A stretch of 64,000 nucleotides of DNA from Pyronema omphalodes (GCA_024516155.1 JAJJXM010000045.1:186001-250000); one strand, 5' to 3'. Numbered from the stretch's first letter, positions 33,563 through 46,179 are shown. The notes: generated by a model from the sequence alone, not told the origin. A program made the numbers and translations.

Positions 33563-36196
33563 TTACACATTCTCCCTCTTCTCATCCAGAGTTTCCCATT
33601 CATCAAACAACAGCCCTGTTCGTATGGCTTGTTCTACAAGTGAAGCATGTTCCCACCATAGGCTACCTACGGTATTATCCCAATCCCCAGCCATTTCTCT
33701 CTCATCCTCCCGAAACATATCTCCATGTTTTTCCATGAGTGCACGCAAGCCAAAAGTTGGGTCCTTTACTGCAAAACGCTCGAACACGTCGCGATAGTAA
33801 TTTACCAGTTCTTTCATGATATCCAAATATTTCTGTCTTTTCTCCAGGGTCAATTTGCCTCTTTGTGATGCAGTAGTAGATGTGGGATTGAGATCATAGT
33901 CCTCAGTGACGGTTTGTATCATCGATTTCAAATTTGAGAATTCGTCAGCTGACAAGCCTTCTACGGGCACAGGAATTTCATAACCAAATATTATAAGTGG
34001 TTTTGTCGGACCTAAGGTCGTTTGCAGGGGTTTGGGTTCATTAATACCTTCAGCAACTGCCTTTTCACGACGTTTCTTTTTAGGACCACTATCGCTTGTA
34101 CTGTTTGTCTCGGGGTTCTGTCTCCTGTCGCTGCGGTGGTGGTCATGGTAACTGTCATTCTATAACCGGGTTGAGCAACCGTTGGTGTATTCCACAGCTC
34201 AGTTCTGCATCCAAATTGCCTATAGCAGAACTGTCGGACATAGGCATGGCTTCTCCGCTCGTCAATCCTCTGTTTTGTGACATAGGAGGCGATGGAATAT
34301 TCATGTGTTGTGTAACATCAGGCTGAACGACTGTTTGTGTATTAGGAATAAATCTTTCTGTCAGGTTGCCTGGAGTAGACAAGACAGACATGGGTGAGGC
34401 CTTTTTAGTCTGCGATTTGGTGTTCTGTGACGTCTGACCTGCTGGACTATTCACGCGCTGTGTAGGAACAAATAGACAGAGGTTTGGTGCATTCCGGCTC
34501 AGCGTTACATTCGAGTTGTCTGTACGAGACCTCGCAGACATGGGTGAGGTCGGTGTAATGTTCGATGCTGTGTTCTGTGAAATATGACCTCCTGGACCTT
34601 TCATATTTCTGCCTGAAGAACTGGACGGAATAGACACTGGTGCATTTGGACTCAACATTGACCTAGCGTTACTAGTAGTAGAACTGACAGACGTGTTTTT
34701 AGACTTATTGATCCTTGATGCTACTTTCCTTGACATGTGACCTCCTGGACTTTGCTTCTTGCGTGGAGAAGTGGACTGAACAAACGTTTGTGTATTAGGA
34801 TCAAGCATTGCATTATGGTTACTGGTAGGAGAACTGACAGATGTATTTTCAGCATTTAAGGTTCTTGATGCTGGGTTCTTCATGTGCTGCATATGAGTTG
34901 GTGGAGAAGCCAGTGGTGAACCGGAAACAACAGTTAAGTTCGACAGGTTGTCTGCCGCCGGAGGCCTGACAGACATGAGCGACGATCCCGTACTCATTGA
35001 TTGCGTGATCTGCGAACTATCGCCTCCGGGATTGTACATGAATTGTGTAGCATCAGGCCAAATGGACGTTGGTAAATTGGGATCAGGTATTGCATGCGAG
35101 TTACCTTGGGGAGCCGTGACAGACATATGTGAGACTCCTATGTCCGTTAATCCCGTATTCTGTGAACTATGACCTCCTGGACCATTCATGAATTGTGTGG
35201 CGTCAAGCGGAAAGTTCCATGGTGCATTAAGATCGACCATTTCATTTGGGTTATCTGTAGGAGCCGTAACAGACATATGTGGGACTCCTATGCTCTCTGA
35301 TCCCGTATTCTGTGACGTATGACCTCCTGGACCATTCAAGGATTGTGTGGCGTCAAGCAGCATGTTCCATGGTGCATTAGGATCGAGAATTGCATTTGGG
35401 TTATCCACAGAAGACGTGACGAACATATGTGAGCCTTCTATGGCCGTTGATCCCGTATTCTGTGCAGTATAACCTCCTGGGCCATTCATGGATTGTGTGG
35501 CGTCAGGCGGAGAGTACCCTGGTGCATTAGGATCGAGCATTGCATTTGGGTTATCCATAGAAGACGTGACGAACATATGTGAGCCTTCTATGGCCGTTGA
35601 TCCCGTATTCTGTGCAGTATAACCTCCTGGGCCATTCATGGATTGTGTGGCGTCAGGCGGAGAGTACCCTGGTGCATTAGGATCGAGCATTGCATTCGGG
35701 TTAACTGCAGGCTGTTGGTACTGATGATCCGGAAGAGAACTCGCGTGCTGTACGTATTGCTGATTATTTGATGATAAATCAGGATTGTACATACCGCTTG
35801 AGCCGAGCATATAAGGTTCGTTGTACACCCCGGCTGGGTTGGGCATATACTGTTCATTGTATGTTCCAGCTTGGTTGGGCATATTCTGTTGATCGTATAT
35901 CTCAGCTTGGTTGTGCATATACTGTTGATTGTATGTCTCAGCTGGGTTGTGCATATACTGTTGACTGTATGTCTCAGCTGGGTTGGGCATAAACTGGTCG
36001 TTGTACATCCCGTCCGAGCTGGACATGTACTGTTGGTTATAGGTACCAGGTTCAGAATTGCCAGAATAAGCCGCTGATTCCTGAGTCTGGAAAGGGCGAT
36101 ATAGCGAGCCAGTATCCCGGATACGGCGAGAATCTCTGCTGGGACCTCGATCAGGAGGAGCATTCCGTCGATCGGGGGATATTGATTGTTGTACAT
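33563..36196 (-). pseudogene. gene Y copy A: Asn/Ser/Pro-rich protein with 50-residue repeats
   Basis: ATG 36196 (MYNNQYP) is followed by a frame break that one extra C on the minus strand (tract 36174-36178) would heal. Then come about six 12-13-residue repeats (MHNPAETYNQQY type), five 50-residue repeats (about 35000-35700, with two adjacent units nearly identical) and a Ser/Thr/Asn-rich region. A two-base insertion near 34190 shifts the frame and ends the main frame at 34155. The C-terminal globular segment is open at 33970-33563, with GLSADEFSNLKSMIQTVTED, YRDVFERFAVKDPTFGLRAL and LWWEHASLVEQAI. No family recognised. Copy B is intact where this copy is broken, and the reverse. Confidence 0.55.
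35000..35700 (-). repeat. 150-bp coding tandem repeat in gene Y
   Basis: The unit recurs every 150 bp (aagacgtgac at 35411 and 35561) and encodes 50 residues containing DPNAP, DATQ, GPGG and QNTGS. Copy B (about 53480-53880) has fewer units, so unit number has changed since the duplication. Confidence 0.88.
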
Positions 36197-36744
36197 CTTT
36201 GTAGGACTCTCTGTCTGCGATGGCCTTATTATTCAGGAAGATAGGTGAGAAAGGCTGCGTTTTGAAAATCCCGGGTTTCGTATAGGTGGATGTATAGGTG
36301 TATTTATTTGCAACGGATGGAGGTTAATGGTCAACTACCATGTTTGCAGTTAAGTGTTAGGCGTGATGTCGGGATAGTATGCAGTACATACATCCTCAAC
36401 TTGATATGCTTTCCATCATCTGTCATGTTCAATCTTTGAGAGAGAATGACAAAAGAATGAAATTCTATGCGAGATGCTGAGGTTTGAACAGGTTGGGGCA
36501 TTGAATACCGTGAGCTTTCATTGTGAGCCGTACGAATGGTCCATTACCTTTGTGAGGCGTCCGGACCGAGCAAAGACGCCGAAGATTGGTGCCTATGAAT
36601 CGGTGTAAAATCGAGCGGTCTTCTTTACAAACTGTCTGCCAAGTTTATGGGCGAAAATAAACGTCACAAGATGTACAGGTTGGTGGTATTACACAGCGCG
36701 GATGCACCCATTTTCGGTGCAAATCAAGAAAATCACCTCCACCC
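36197..36744. other. noncoding block upstream of gene Y (unit A)
   Basis: Matches unit B up to about 36530 and then differs. Nothing coding seen. Right end is the left target-site copy of the LINE insertion. Confidence 0.5.
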
Positions 36745-36759
36745 ATGCAACATACATGC

Positions 36760-38499
36760 TGTGACTGGCATGGTCACACGCGCCCCCGTCCCGTCTCACA
36801 AGCATCCTCACTCTGATGAGACCATGGCTATCCCCCACTAGCACAGTTGAGAACACGGCACAACCAGACCCCTCAATATGGAAACCACCCCCTCTGACAA
36901 CAACCATCTCCACGAGCGAGAAGGAGGACGCAGCTACTGAACACCTTGCACTCCTACACTCCCTCAGAACAACACCCAACGCAATCGTGGTATACACGGA
37001 TGGCTCCCAACTCAATGACAGAACCGGAGCTAGCTTTTTCATTCCCTACGGCCTCGACAAACAAATACAGGCCCTTATCCCCATGTCCGACACAAACGAA
37101 GTCTTTGACGCGGAACTACAAGCCATCTCAGAAAGCCTACTCTCCTGCGCCACACACCTTCGACGCCTCCACCTCCACAACCGCCAGATACACATCTTCA
37201 CCGACAACCAGGCAGCCATCATCCGCTCTCTCACCTCTCGCCAGGCCCAGGACGGGAAACTGCCGGCATCATCCACCACACCTGTCAAACCCTCCTCACA
37301 CGAACCAACTCCACAGTGCACCTTCACTGGGTACCAGGCCATACCGACATTGCAGGAAACGATGAAGCAGACCGCCTGGCAAAATTGGCAACTGAAAGAA
37401 ACCCCCTACCGAACTCGACATCTCCCTGTCATGGCTGCGACGCCGCATCCATGAAGCTCACATCCATGATTGGGTCACCTGGTACACCTCATCCACCCGC
37501 CCAAAGACATACGATGCACCATTCAAGCGGAAGCTTGATGAAGCGTACACATCAGTGCCCCGAAAGATATCCACGGCGATACTGGGCCTCCGAACAGGAC
37601 ATGGTTACTTTCTCAACAGCCTGGCACACCCCCCCTCCGAACAATACCCCTCCCGCTCATGCACATGCCCCCTCCACCCACCTCAAACCCCACGCCACCT
37701 GATCCTGGCCTGCCCCAAATTTACCTCCCACCGTATTAACCTCCGCCACCAACTTAAACTACCACGGCACCGACAACTACAACTCAAGATGATCCTCCAC
37801 ACGCCACACGGAATTCAAGCCCTGACCACTATTATCTCTGACACGAAGCTCGCAACTGCGGAATGGGCACACACACAGTTAAGTACCCCTGTAGCGGAGA
37901 GACACTCACCAGAACACAGATTCACAATGGCAGATTGGGGTACGTTAACTGACCCTGATGAAGAACACCTGTAAAAAAAAAAAAAAAAAAAAAAAACGAG
38001 AAAAAAAACACCAGAATGTATTTAAACCAGAAGCAAACTGTCGATAGACAGGACAAAGATGGATTCGAAGAAGGGAGGATTTGCTACATTTTCTAACTTT
38101 TCTTTTACACTATGTTTTCCTTTGTATCACGAATGACGAAAAGGGAGAGGAGAGATGGGAAAGTCAAGGAGCCGGGGATGGGTGTGTTTCTGTATTTTCT
38201 CATTTCCTTTGTTTTCCTTTACTTTTCTTATTATTATCAGAGTTTCAGGCGGGTAGAAACTGGGGAAGGATGGAGGAAAGATACTGGAGCAAACAGGGCT
38301 CACGGACAAACGACGAGATGGACAGACACAGACAGAAAGACAGAGGCGACTACTGCCAGAAACTTAGATAGACCGCTCTGGGGCGTACCCAGTGGCCATT
38401 GGAGTCACTCCCGATGGTCAGCATTGTACCTTAAAGTAGTACCCGCCATAACCTTACGGTTGCAAGCGTGTATGACAAATAAATAAATAAATAAATAAA
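36760..38499 (+). mobile_element. 5'-truncated Tad-like LINE copy (family 2) with 15-bp target duplication
   Basis: The element is flanked by perfect 15-bp copies of atgcaacatacatgc (36745-36759 and 38500-38514). It begins inside ORF2 and carries RNase H and the C-terminal Cys/His finger. After the stop codon come 24 A (37973-37996), about 480 nt more and a TAAA microsatellite tail. The same order is found in the full-length copy at 41717-48278 on the other strand. 5' truncation, target duplication and A-rich ends are the marks of target-primed reverse transcription. Confidence 0.95.
36816..37974 (+). pseudogene. LINE ORF2 C-terminal part: RNase H and zinc finger
   Basis: RNase H is marked by VVYTDGSQLN, EVFDAELQAI, IFTDNQAAI and, in a shifted frame, HWVPGHTDIAGNDEADRLAK, giving the expected acidic residues and the His region. 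Downstream in a third frame lie CTCP and PRHLILAC, a CCHC-type finger, then the stop at 37972-37974. The frame break near 37220 is a one-base deletion relative to the full-length copy (ctctctcacc here, ctcctctcacc there). Confidence 0.9.
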
Positions 38500-38514
38500 A
38501 TGCAACATACATGC

Positions 38515-39646
38515 CACACACAGGCACTAGCGTAACAGCATGAAACCCTTGCTGAACTGCAATATCAAATTACTTTTTTTTTTCTCAAGGACTCAAAGTA
38601 GACATCAAATTACAGTGCCGCTGAGGAAGTTGGTTATTAAACAAAGATTGGATGCATTGGAAGGTCGATGAATGTCAATTTTGTCAATTTTTGTCGATTA
38701 TTTTGATTAGTTTCAATTGCAATATTCGTCCTGTCACCGGGTCAATCTTGAGACTGGTGGAAATACGTTTGAACTGAAAATACTTACGTTTTCAACACTT
38801 GACAGCACGCAGTTCAATGGTTTCCGCATCACCAGAAGCAATAGGTGTCCACTTCGTGTATTATTTGAGGTCTTGAGTGCCCACCAAGAAAAGAAACGCA
38901 CAATTTGGAGAAAACAAAAACTGCAACGCATGCATAGGCTATGCGTAGGTTGCTCATGTAATTGTAGTTATATTATTCTACATACGTTACTTGATCACTG
39001 CCGTAACTCCGCAGTTGTGGGTGAGCTTTGTCGACAGGATCATGGAGTGAAGAGGTGGTGGTTTGTGAAGCAAGAAATCGATCATCGATAAGTTGTTGCG
39101 TAAGAAATGTGGGATGACGGTAAACTTCCAAACGGCAAGGAATTGGTCAGTAGCAACACTTGGCGCAATTCCTCCGTGAAGCACCATGCCTTCCGGGTAT
39201 CCATCATGCGCCTTCCATAAATCACACAGAATCAAGATTATATATTCCGCGGACACCGGCAAAAATCTCTAATTTCAACGGATCATGGGACAATGCTGTG
39301 CTCTTCTTTACTACTTCAACCCCCCGCTCATCCCCCCCTCCAGCACTCTTGGAGTCGTAAAATTTCGCTGTTGGCAAAGTTATAATATGATAAAAATGAA
39401 ATAATTAAGCTGCTGGACATAACACATAACGCAATGTGCAAATGTGATGGAGCTTCTGGTTATGTATGTAGTTGAAGGCTTACATTACATACTTTATTAG
39501 ACACATAAATTGTTGGCTGAAACGGCACTAATCAAGGGAGGTCCGCTACCTACATAACTGAAACATTCCCCATATTTTCGCCATCTTCCATCCTCAGTCT
39601 CTCACATTCGGTTCCTCGAAGATTTTGCTCCCATTCTGTTCCCAAA
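38515..39646. other. noncoding block upstream of gene Z (unit A)
   Basis: Homologous to about 54570-55583 of unit B. A 91-codon minus-strand frame (38987-39262) is open in both copies but diverges mostly at residue-changing positions, so it is not annotated as a gene. Confidence 0.55.
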
Positions 39647-40414
39647 ATGCATTCACCTGGCATGCCAAACAGAGACACGTCCCTTAACGGCATGTCATCT
39701 GCCCATCGCAATCCACCTGTCAACGACAGCTCTGTCACCAACGATAACTCGCCCAGGAACAGCAACCTGGCCACCTCCAATACCTCAACCGACAATGGCA
39801 ACTTATCCACCAACGATAACTTATCCAACGATGACAACCTATTCACCGACGACAACCTATTCACCGATGACAACCTATTCACCGATGACGACTCATCCAC
39901 CAAATGTACCACGCCGAGGGAATGCATCTATGGGTATCATATTTCTATGCTGTATCAACATAATCCGAACGATGAAACCTACAACACCCTACGATCTATA
40001 TCTGCAGTATTCGACTGGCATGGCGAAATGGCCATTGATCTTCGTAACGGTGATTATTTAACTGCAACGCTAGCTGCTTATCGGGACGCGTTGAATTGTT
40101 ACGTGCACCTGTTGGAGAATTTAACGGCACTACAAGAGGCGGATCCCTTATATTTAATCACTGATCCAATTTGCGAAGCTTTTATGAAATACTTGAAATC
40201 CACTCATAGGTTTGATGAAGAAGGAGATGCCATGCACTTGAAAGTGGCGGGAGAGTTTGGAAATGCTACGGTGTTTTGGCTTCTGTTTGGTGTCGTGAAT
40301 AAAGTCGTGCAACTGAATATTCTACAGGCATTTCAAGAACTCATTAGAGAAATAAGAACGAGGATAGCAATGAAAGAGGTTATTCAAATGCTCATGGCAA
40401 CACTTCCTGTATGA
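39647..40414 (+). CDS. gene Z copy A: 255-residue protein, acidic low-complexity N-terminus
   Basis: ATG 39647 in the context CAAAATGC opens a single intact exon. The first 85 residues are Asn/Asp/Ser/Thr-rich with short DNLFTDD repeats (three here, two in copy B). The rest looks like an alpha-helical domain, with YQHNPNDETYNTLRSISAVF, DWHGEMAIDLRNGD, AAYRDALNCYVHLLENL and FWLLFGVVNKVVQLNILQAF. I recognise no family. The C-terminal 160 codons differ from copy B at about nine bases, about half of them silent, less than nearby noncoding DNA; this suggests selection on the protein. Confidence 0.72.
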   Translation: MHSPGMPNRDTSLNGMSSAHRNPPVNDSSVTNDNSPRNSNLATSNTSTDNGNLSTNDNLSNDDNLFTDDNLFTDDNLFTDDDSSTKCTTPRECIYGYHISMLYQHNPNDETYNTLRSISAVFDWHGEMAIDLRNGDYLTATLAAYRDALNCYVHLLENLTALQEADPLYLITDPICEAFMKYLKSTHRFDEEGDAMHLKVAGEFGNATVFWLLFGVVNKVVQLNILQAFQELIREIRTRIAMKEVIQMLMATLPV

Positions 40415-40996
40415 GATCTTGTTGAAATGCGTTTTATTCACATTTTAGAGCAATATGCAGAAGTCTGTTATGAAGTGATTGCATGTAATTAACAGTACCC
40501 ATGTTGGAGTAGTTAGCGGTGTTATACAACGTGAAAGTATGCCAAAATTAACGAAACAAAAAAAAATGACAAGCACATCTCCATACATGCATGATATGTG
40601 CAACTTATGCCGCATCAATTATTTCATAACAGACCTCTGTATATTGCTGCAAAATGCGGGTACATCGTATTCAACCAGGATATATCATTCTAAAATTATG
40701 TCAAGATCAGTTGAAATCCCTTGTCTAATGGTATTTTCATTGACATATTCATGAGAGATCTCCCCCTCCACCTACCCTCGATTTCACCTGGTACAGTATC
40801 CGACCAAGAATGCCGAACAATCTCTTGCTAATCAAGTCGTATCCCAGACCAACAATCGCATGCTGTTGCCTGCTTAGTCGTATCGATAATGGAGGGTTAG
40901 GGATCTTTACATTCTCGAAGACCTTTGAAACGCTGTCGAATTAAAGTTATCTTAGACCTGATCCAGTGCAGTTCCAAACTAATGCGGGTGACAGGG
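40415..40996. other. noncoding end of unit A
   Basis: Matches 56334-56918 closely. No gene. It ends at the duplication junction. Confidence 0.6.
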
Positions 40997-41693
40997 GCAG
41001 CGTCCTCATGACCAGGCTCAAGCCGAGCGGCATCACGAGCCGGATCAACCGCCCCCTCTATGCGCGCGGGTCCATCCGTTCTACCCCCGGTTCATCCCGT
41101 ATCTCCAAAGCTCCCGATAGTCTACTCCTCTACAAGCAATCCGGGGCACCATCCGGTCGTGCCTCGACCACCGGGATCCGAACCATCGGCACCGCCATCC
41201 CCCCCGTCTCAGCAATCTCCCGCCACGGCAATGCCTGCAGCGTCGAACCGCAACCAAGCGGCTACAGCGCAGCAACCATTATCCGCGGCATGTCCCACCA
41301 CGATCAATGCCCGGTTCAGCAATCTGTGGTTCAACCGGGTTATCGCCATCCATTAGATCTGCGTCTACTGCAAGACCTATGTCGAAGGCTGCGGGTACCG
41401 CGAGATCGTTGAAACCTATCTCCTCGAGTGCCGGGATGGCGAAAACGTTAAGACCTATTAGTAGTATGGCGGGTTCGGCAAGGTCGATGATGCCGAAGAG
41501 TAGTATGCCAGGTACGGCGAGATCGTTGAGACCTGTGAGTAGCATGGCGGGAACGGCGAGATCGTTGATGCCTATGAGTAGCATGGCGGGTAGTTCGAGA
41601 TCCTCAGGTCCGATGAGTGTTGGAAGTGTGGCTAGGAGTTTGAGGCTGGGTTCTCCTAGGAATGGGGGGATGAGTACGTCTAGTCGCCGTTGA
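40997..41693 (+). pseudogene. gene X copy B, 5'-truncated by the duplication junction
   Basis: Matches 30544-31325 from within the Ser/Arg-rich half to the stop, so it lacks the ATG, the first 80 or so codons and the promoter. The C tract at 41199-41205 has seven bases and keeps the frame that copy A loses (HGNACSVEPQPSGYSAATII). Other one-base differences break it near 41066 and near 41298. The repeat part (41307-41693) has fewer units than copy A. The LINE lies 23 bp after its stop. Confidence 0.8.
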
Positions 41694-42197
41694 TGACGGT
41701 CTTGTGGATTGGGGATTATTTATTATTATTTATGTCATACACGCTTGCAACCGTAGGTAGGTTATGGCGGGTACTACTTTAAGGTACAATGCTGACCATC
41801 GGGTGTGACCTCCAATGGCCCTGGGTACGCCCCAGAGCGGTCTATCTAAGTTTCTGGCAGTAGTCGCCTCTGTTTCTGTCTGTGTCTGTCCATCTCGTCG
41901 TTGTGTCCGTGAGCCCTGTTTGCTCCAGTATCTTTCCTCCATCCTTCCCCAGTTTCTACCGCCTGAAACTCTGATAATAATAAGAAAAGTAAAGGAACAA
42001 AGGAAATGAGAAAATACAGAACACCCCATCCCCGGCTCCTTGACTTTCCCATCTCTCCTCTCCCTTTTCGTCATTCGTGATACAAAGGAAAACATAGTGT
42101 AAAGAAAAGTTAGAAAATGTAGCAATCCTCCCTTCTTCGAATCCATCTTTGTCCTGTCCTATCGACAGTTTGCTTCTGGTTTAAATACATTCTGGTG

Positions 42198-42233
<36 letters not shown>

Positions 42234-42238
<5 letters not shown>

Positions 42239-45200
42239 GGTGTTCTTCATCAGGGTCAGTTAACGTACCCCAATCTGCCATTGTGAATCTGTGTTCTGGT
42301 GAGTGTCTCTCCGCTACAGGGGTACTTAACTGTGTGTGTGCCCATTCCGCAGTTGCGAGCTTCGTCAGAGATAATAGTGGTCAGGGCTTGAATTCCGTGT
42401 GGCGTGTGGAGGATCATCTTGAGTTGTAGTTGTCGGTGCCGTGGTAGTTTAAGTTGGTGGCGGAGGTTAATACGGTGGGAGGTAAATTGGGGCAGGCCAG
42501 GATCAGGTGGCGTGGGGTTTGAGGTGGGTGGAGGGGGCATGTGCATGAGCGGGAGGGGTATTGTTCGGAGGGGGGGTGTGCCAGGCTGTTGAGAAAGTAA
42601 CCATGTCCTGTTCGGAGGCCCAGTATCGCCGTGGATATCTTTCGGGGCACTGATGTGTACGCTTCATCAAGCTTCCGCTTGAATGGTGCATCGTATGTCT
42701 TTGGGCGGGTGGGGAGGTGTACCAGGTGACCCAATCATGGATGTGAGCTTCATGGATGCGGCGTCGCAGCCATGACAGGAGATTGTCGAGTTCGGTAGGG
42801 GGTTTCTTTCAGTTGCCAATTTTGCCAGGCGATCTGCTTCATCGTTGCCTGCAATGTCGGTATGGCCTGGTACCCAGTGAAGGTGCACTGTGGAGTTGGT
42901 TCGTGTGAGGAGGGTTTGACAGGTGTGGTGGATGATGCCGGCAGTTTCCCGTCCTGGGCCTGGCGAGAGGTGAGAGGAGCGGATGATGGCTGCCTGGTTG
43001 TCGGTGAAGATGTGTATCTGGCGGTTGTGGAGGTGGAGGCGTCGAAGGTGTGTGGCGCAGGAGAGTAGGCTTCTGAGATGGCTTGTAGTTCCGCGTCAAA
43101 GACTTCGTTTGTGTGGACATGGGGATAAGGGCTGTATTTGTTTGTCGAGGCCGTAGGGAATGAAAAGCTAGCTCCGGTTCTGTCATTGAGTTGGGAGCCA
43201 TCGTGTATACCACGATTGCGTTGGGTGTTGTTTGAGGGAGTGTAGGAGTGCAAGGTGTTCAGTAGCTGCGTCCTCCTTCTCGCTCGTGGAGATGGTTGTT
43301 GTCAGGGGGTGGTTTCCATATTGAGGGTCTGGTTGTGCCGTGTTCTCAACTGTGCTGTGGGGGATAGCCATGGTCTCATCAGAGTGAGGATGCTTGTGAG
43401 ACGGGACGGGGGCGCGTGTGTGACCATGCCAGTCACAGTCATACTCGTTGGGGACATGATGGCGTGTTCAAAGTGGCCTGGGGTGGGTAGGAAGAGGGGC
43501 AGCGGGAAATGACGGGGTGGGTAGGGGGCAGGGAGAGGAGTCTGAGGGCATATTTTCGTTTTTGTTGAGTCTGATCTTAACGGGTGGGAGGGCTGCTCGT
43601 TGTGCAGGGCCATAATTGGGGTGATGTGAAGGCGTTGAGGATTTTGCGTAGGGCGGTTTTTGTTGTCGTTGTAGCTTGGATTCCAGCGTTTTCTGATTTG
43701 ACCACCATATCTCTGAACCGAAGTCGGATCTGGATTGGACACATGCACGGTAAAGTGTTCTTGTAGCGGAGGGGGACAGACCAGTTTCATATCGCACAAG
43801 GCTTCTTAGGGCGTTAAAGGACCTGGATGCGGCTGTCAGTCTAGTATTTACATGGTGAACAAAGGAAAGTTTTCTATCAAAGTGGATACCAATCCACCGG
43901 ACCACATCTTTCTTTCCGCCTTTTGTGCCTGGTTGGACTATCGTGCCGTTGGGAAGTCTGACATGTTTGAGGGGTGGTGTTGTTTTTTGCGATCTGTGGA
44001 AGTGGAGGAGTTCTGACTTGGAGTCGTCGAATGCCACAGCGTTGTTGTTGGCCCATTCGAAAGCTGTTTCTGCGGCCTCTCAAGGGCCCTTGAGTTAGAT
44101 TCTCTGGATGTACCCTGTGTGACTAGAGCGACGTCGTCGATGTAGCTGGGTGTCCAGATGCTGGGGTGGATGATGATAGATTGTCGAAGAGCGGTCGCAG
44201 GTATAGGAGGAACAGGATTGGTGAGGCGGGTGATCCCTGGGGGATACCGGTTCGGGTGGCTCGTTGTTCGTCGGTGTGTCCGTCGAAGGACAGGCTGTGG
44301 TTCTGTCCTGCAGGAAGGATGCGCACCAAGATACGTAGGCAGTGGGCATCCCAGAGATGTCATTGTAGCGAGGAGGCGTGTGGCGGATACATTGTCGAAT
44401 GCACCTCTGACATCGAGGAATAGGGCGGAGGTTATGAGTTTGTTTTTGTGGCCAACCTCAATCGTGTGTCAGGGCCATTGCTGCATCAATGGCTGATCGC
44501 TTGGGTCGTCCTCCAATTTGATCTCGGTGGAGGATGTGGTGTGTTCTGCTAGTTGTCCTAGACGTGTCGCCATTAGCTTTTCTAAAATCTTTCCCATGCA
44601 GTTTAGCAGCGCGATCGGGCGATAGGCCTTCACAGAGCTGTAGTCAGGTTTGTTTGGCTTTGGTATCACCACTGTAGTAGCCTGTCTCCAGCAGCGTGGT
44701 TGATATCCAACTCTGCCAGGGTTGCGTATAGAGGTGAAATCTTCCGGGATGTAGTGTAGGCTTGTCGAAGGCAAGAATGGAATGCCATCGGGCCAGGGGC
44801 CTTCTTCGGTGCTGAGGTGAAGATGGCCGATTTGACTTCGGCTTCCGAGAACGTGTTCCATTCGATTGGGGGTTGTTGTTCTGGTGGGGTTGAGGGGGGG
44901 CGTCTGGTGGGGGGGGGAAAGAGGGCCTGAAAGGCTTGAACTTTGCCGGCAAAGTCTGTTCGGAGGGCGTTGGGTTGGTAGTTGTGTCTGATTGGTGGGG
45001 GGTGAGCTGGGCGCGGCGAGGGTTAGTGTAGCGGAAGGCAGCCCATATGTCAGCTCCTTTGCTTGAGACAGGTACTCCTTCCATAGGCTGTCTTTTGCAT
45101 GTCGGACTGCCCGGAAGTGGTGGTTACGTTTGCTTTTGAACTGGGCGTGGTCATCTGGGTGCCTTGTGCGCTTCCAGACCCTTTGAGCCTGGTTCATTTC

Positions 45201-46179
45201 TTTCCTGGTGGTTGCTAGATCGTCGGTCCACCAGCGTTTGGATCTGGGGGAATGTTCGATGGCTGGAGTAGATTGCTCGGCTGCTGTGGCTATTGTTTGT
45301 TGAAGGGAGGCGGCCCATTCATCCAGGTTATGGTAGTAGGATTACTTGCAAGTGTGACCACCGGGGTCGGAGGGAAGATGCGAGTCGTGAGGATGGCAGC
45401 AAATTCATCCCAGTTGGTCTTTTTCCAGTTCAGTCGTGGTTTGGGGTTGGAAAGCTCAACATCTGGGTGTTGCGACTGTATTTGGAACCGGATGACCTCA
45501 TGATCTGAACCTGTTGCCGCTTCCTCATCGACTGCCCAGTTCCGTACTTCGTTCGCCATTGAGGGTGTAGAGAGTGTCAGGTCCAGGACGGAGGATCCGT
45601 GGCCATTGCGGTAGTAGTGTATGGTGTGTGTCTGGTGTGTTAGCTAGGTGCCAGCCTGCTTCTTCAATCAGGTAACCAGCTCGTCCGCGCGTGTCATCCT
45701 TGTGAGATGAGAGTTCCACAGTGCATGATGGGCATTCATGTCACCTGTCAGGACGCAGCGGTGGGGCAGGGTGAGTGGGGTAAATGAGCGTGGGAGTGTG
45801 TATTGTTTGGAATCTTGTTCCCATTCGTTGTAAATGTTAAGTAGGTAAAAAGTGGGAATGAGGGGGGTGTGTACTTCAAGGATCTGGAGATCCGGGTCCG
45901 CACAGATGTCAGGGCGTGGAGTAACATGTAGTGAGGGTTTAGTTTCGAAATGTACGCCATCGTTCTGACAACTGTGCGGTTGTTTGCTGGGGGTATAAGG
46001 AGAAGGAAATCTGGGTGTGTTGTGGCATATGTGGGGTTTTTGATATCAGCTTCCTGTATCAGAATGATGTCTGCGGTCTTGCCAGCAGAGTTCAAAAGGG
46101 AGTTAAGGGCTATGGTGCTTCTATTAATGTTGTGGGATATTATTCGTAGGGTTGCCGCGGAAGAGTTGTGATTACTCAT
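42234..46179 (-). CDS. LINE ORF2: endonuclease, reverse transcriptase, RNase H, frame broken
   Basis: ATG 46179 overlaps the ORF1 stop (ATGAGTAA). In order: endonuclease (LRIISHNINRS, ILIQEAD, TGDMNAHHALWN, ATGSDHEVIRF), RT (VVIPKPNKPDYSSVKAYRPI, SALFLDVRGAFDNVSA, then SYIDDVALVTQG with the catalytic Asp pair, then VVRWIGIHFDRKLSF), RNase H (TDGSQLND, FDAELQAISE, HWVPGHTDIAGNDEADR) and a Cys/His finger before the TAA at 42234-42236. Several one-base frame changes and a few stops interrupt it, so activity is doubtful as read, although all motifs are present. Confidence 0.88.

Larger units (their letters stand above)
30544..40996. repeat. tandem segmental duplication, unit A
   Basis: From inside gene X to a point 3' of gene Z this unit matches 40997-56918 in the same order and orientation: X, a noncoding block, Y, a noncoding block, Z. 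The junction at 40996/40997 joins acaggg (the end of the unit, also at 56918) to gcagcgtcctca (the start of the unit, also at 30544). Unit A carries a 1.74-kb LINE insertion that unit B lacks. Confidence 0.9.

Noticed and set aside
38987..39262. 91-codon minus-strand frame open in both duplication units (also 54934-55209)
   Set aside because: About 10 of the 13 base differences change the residue, there is no ATG, and splicing downstream fails in unit B. This looks like neutral DNA that happens to be open.
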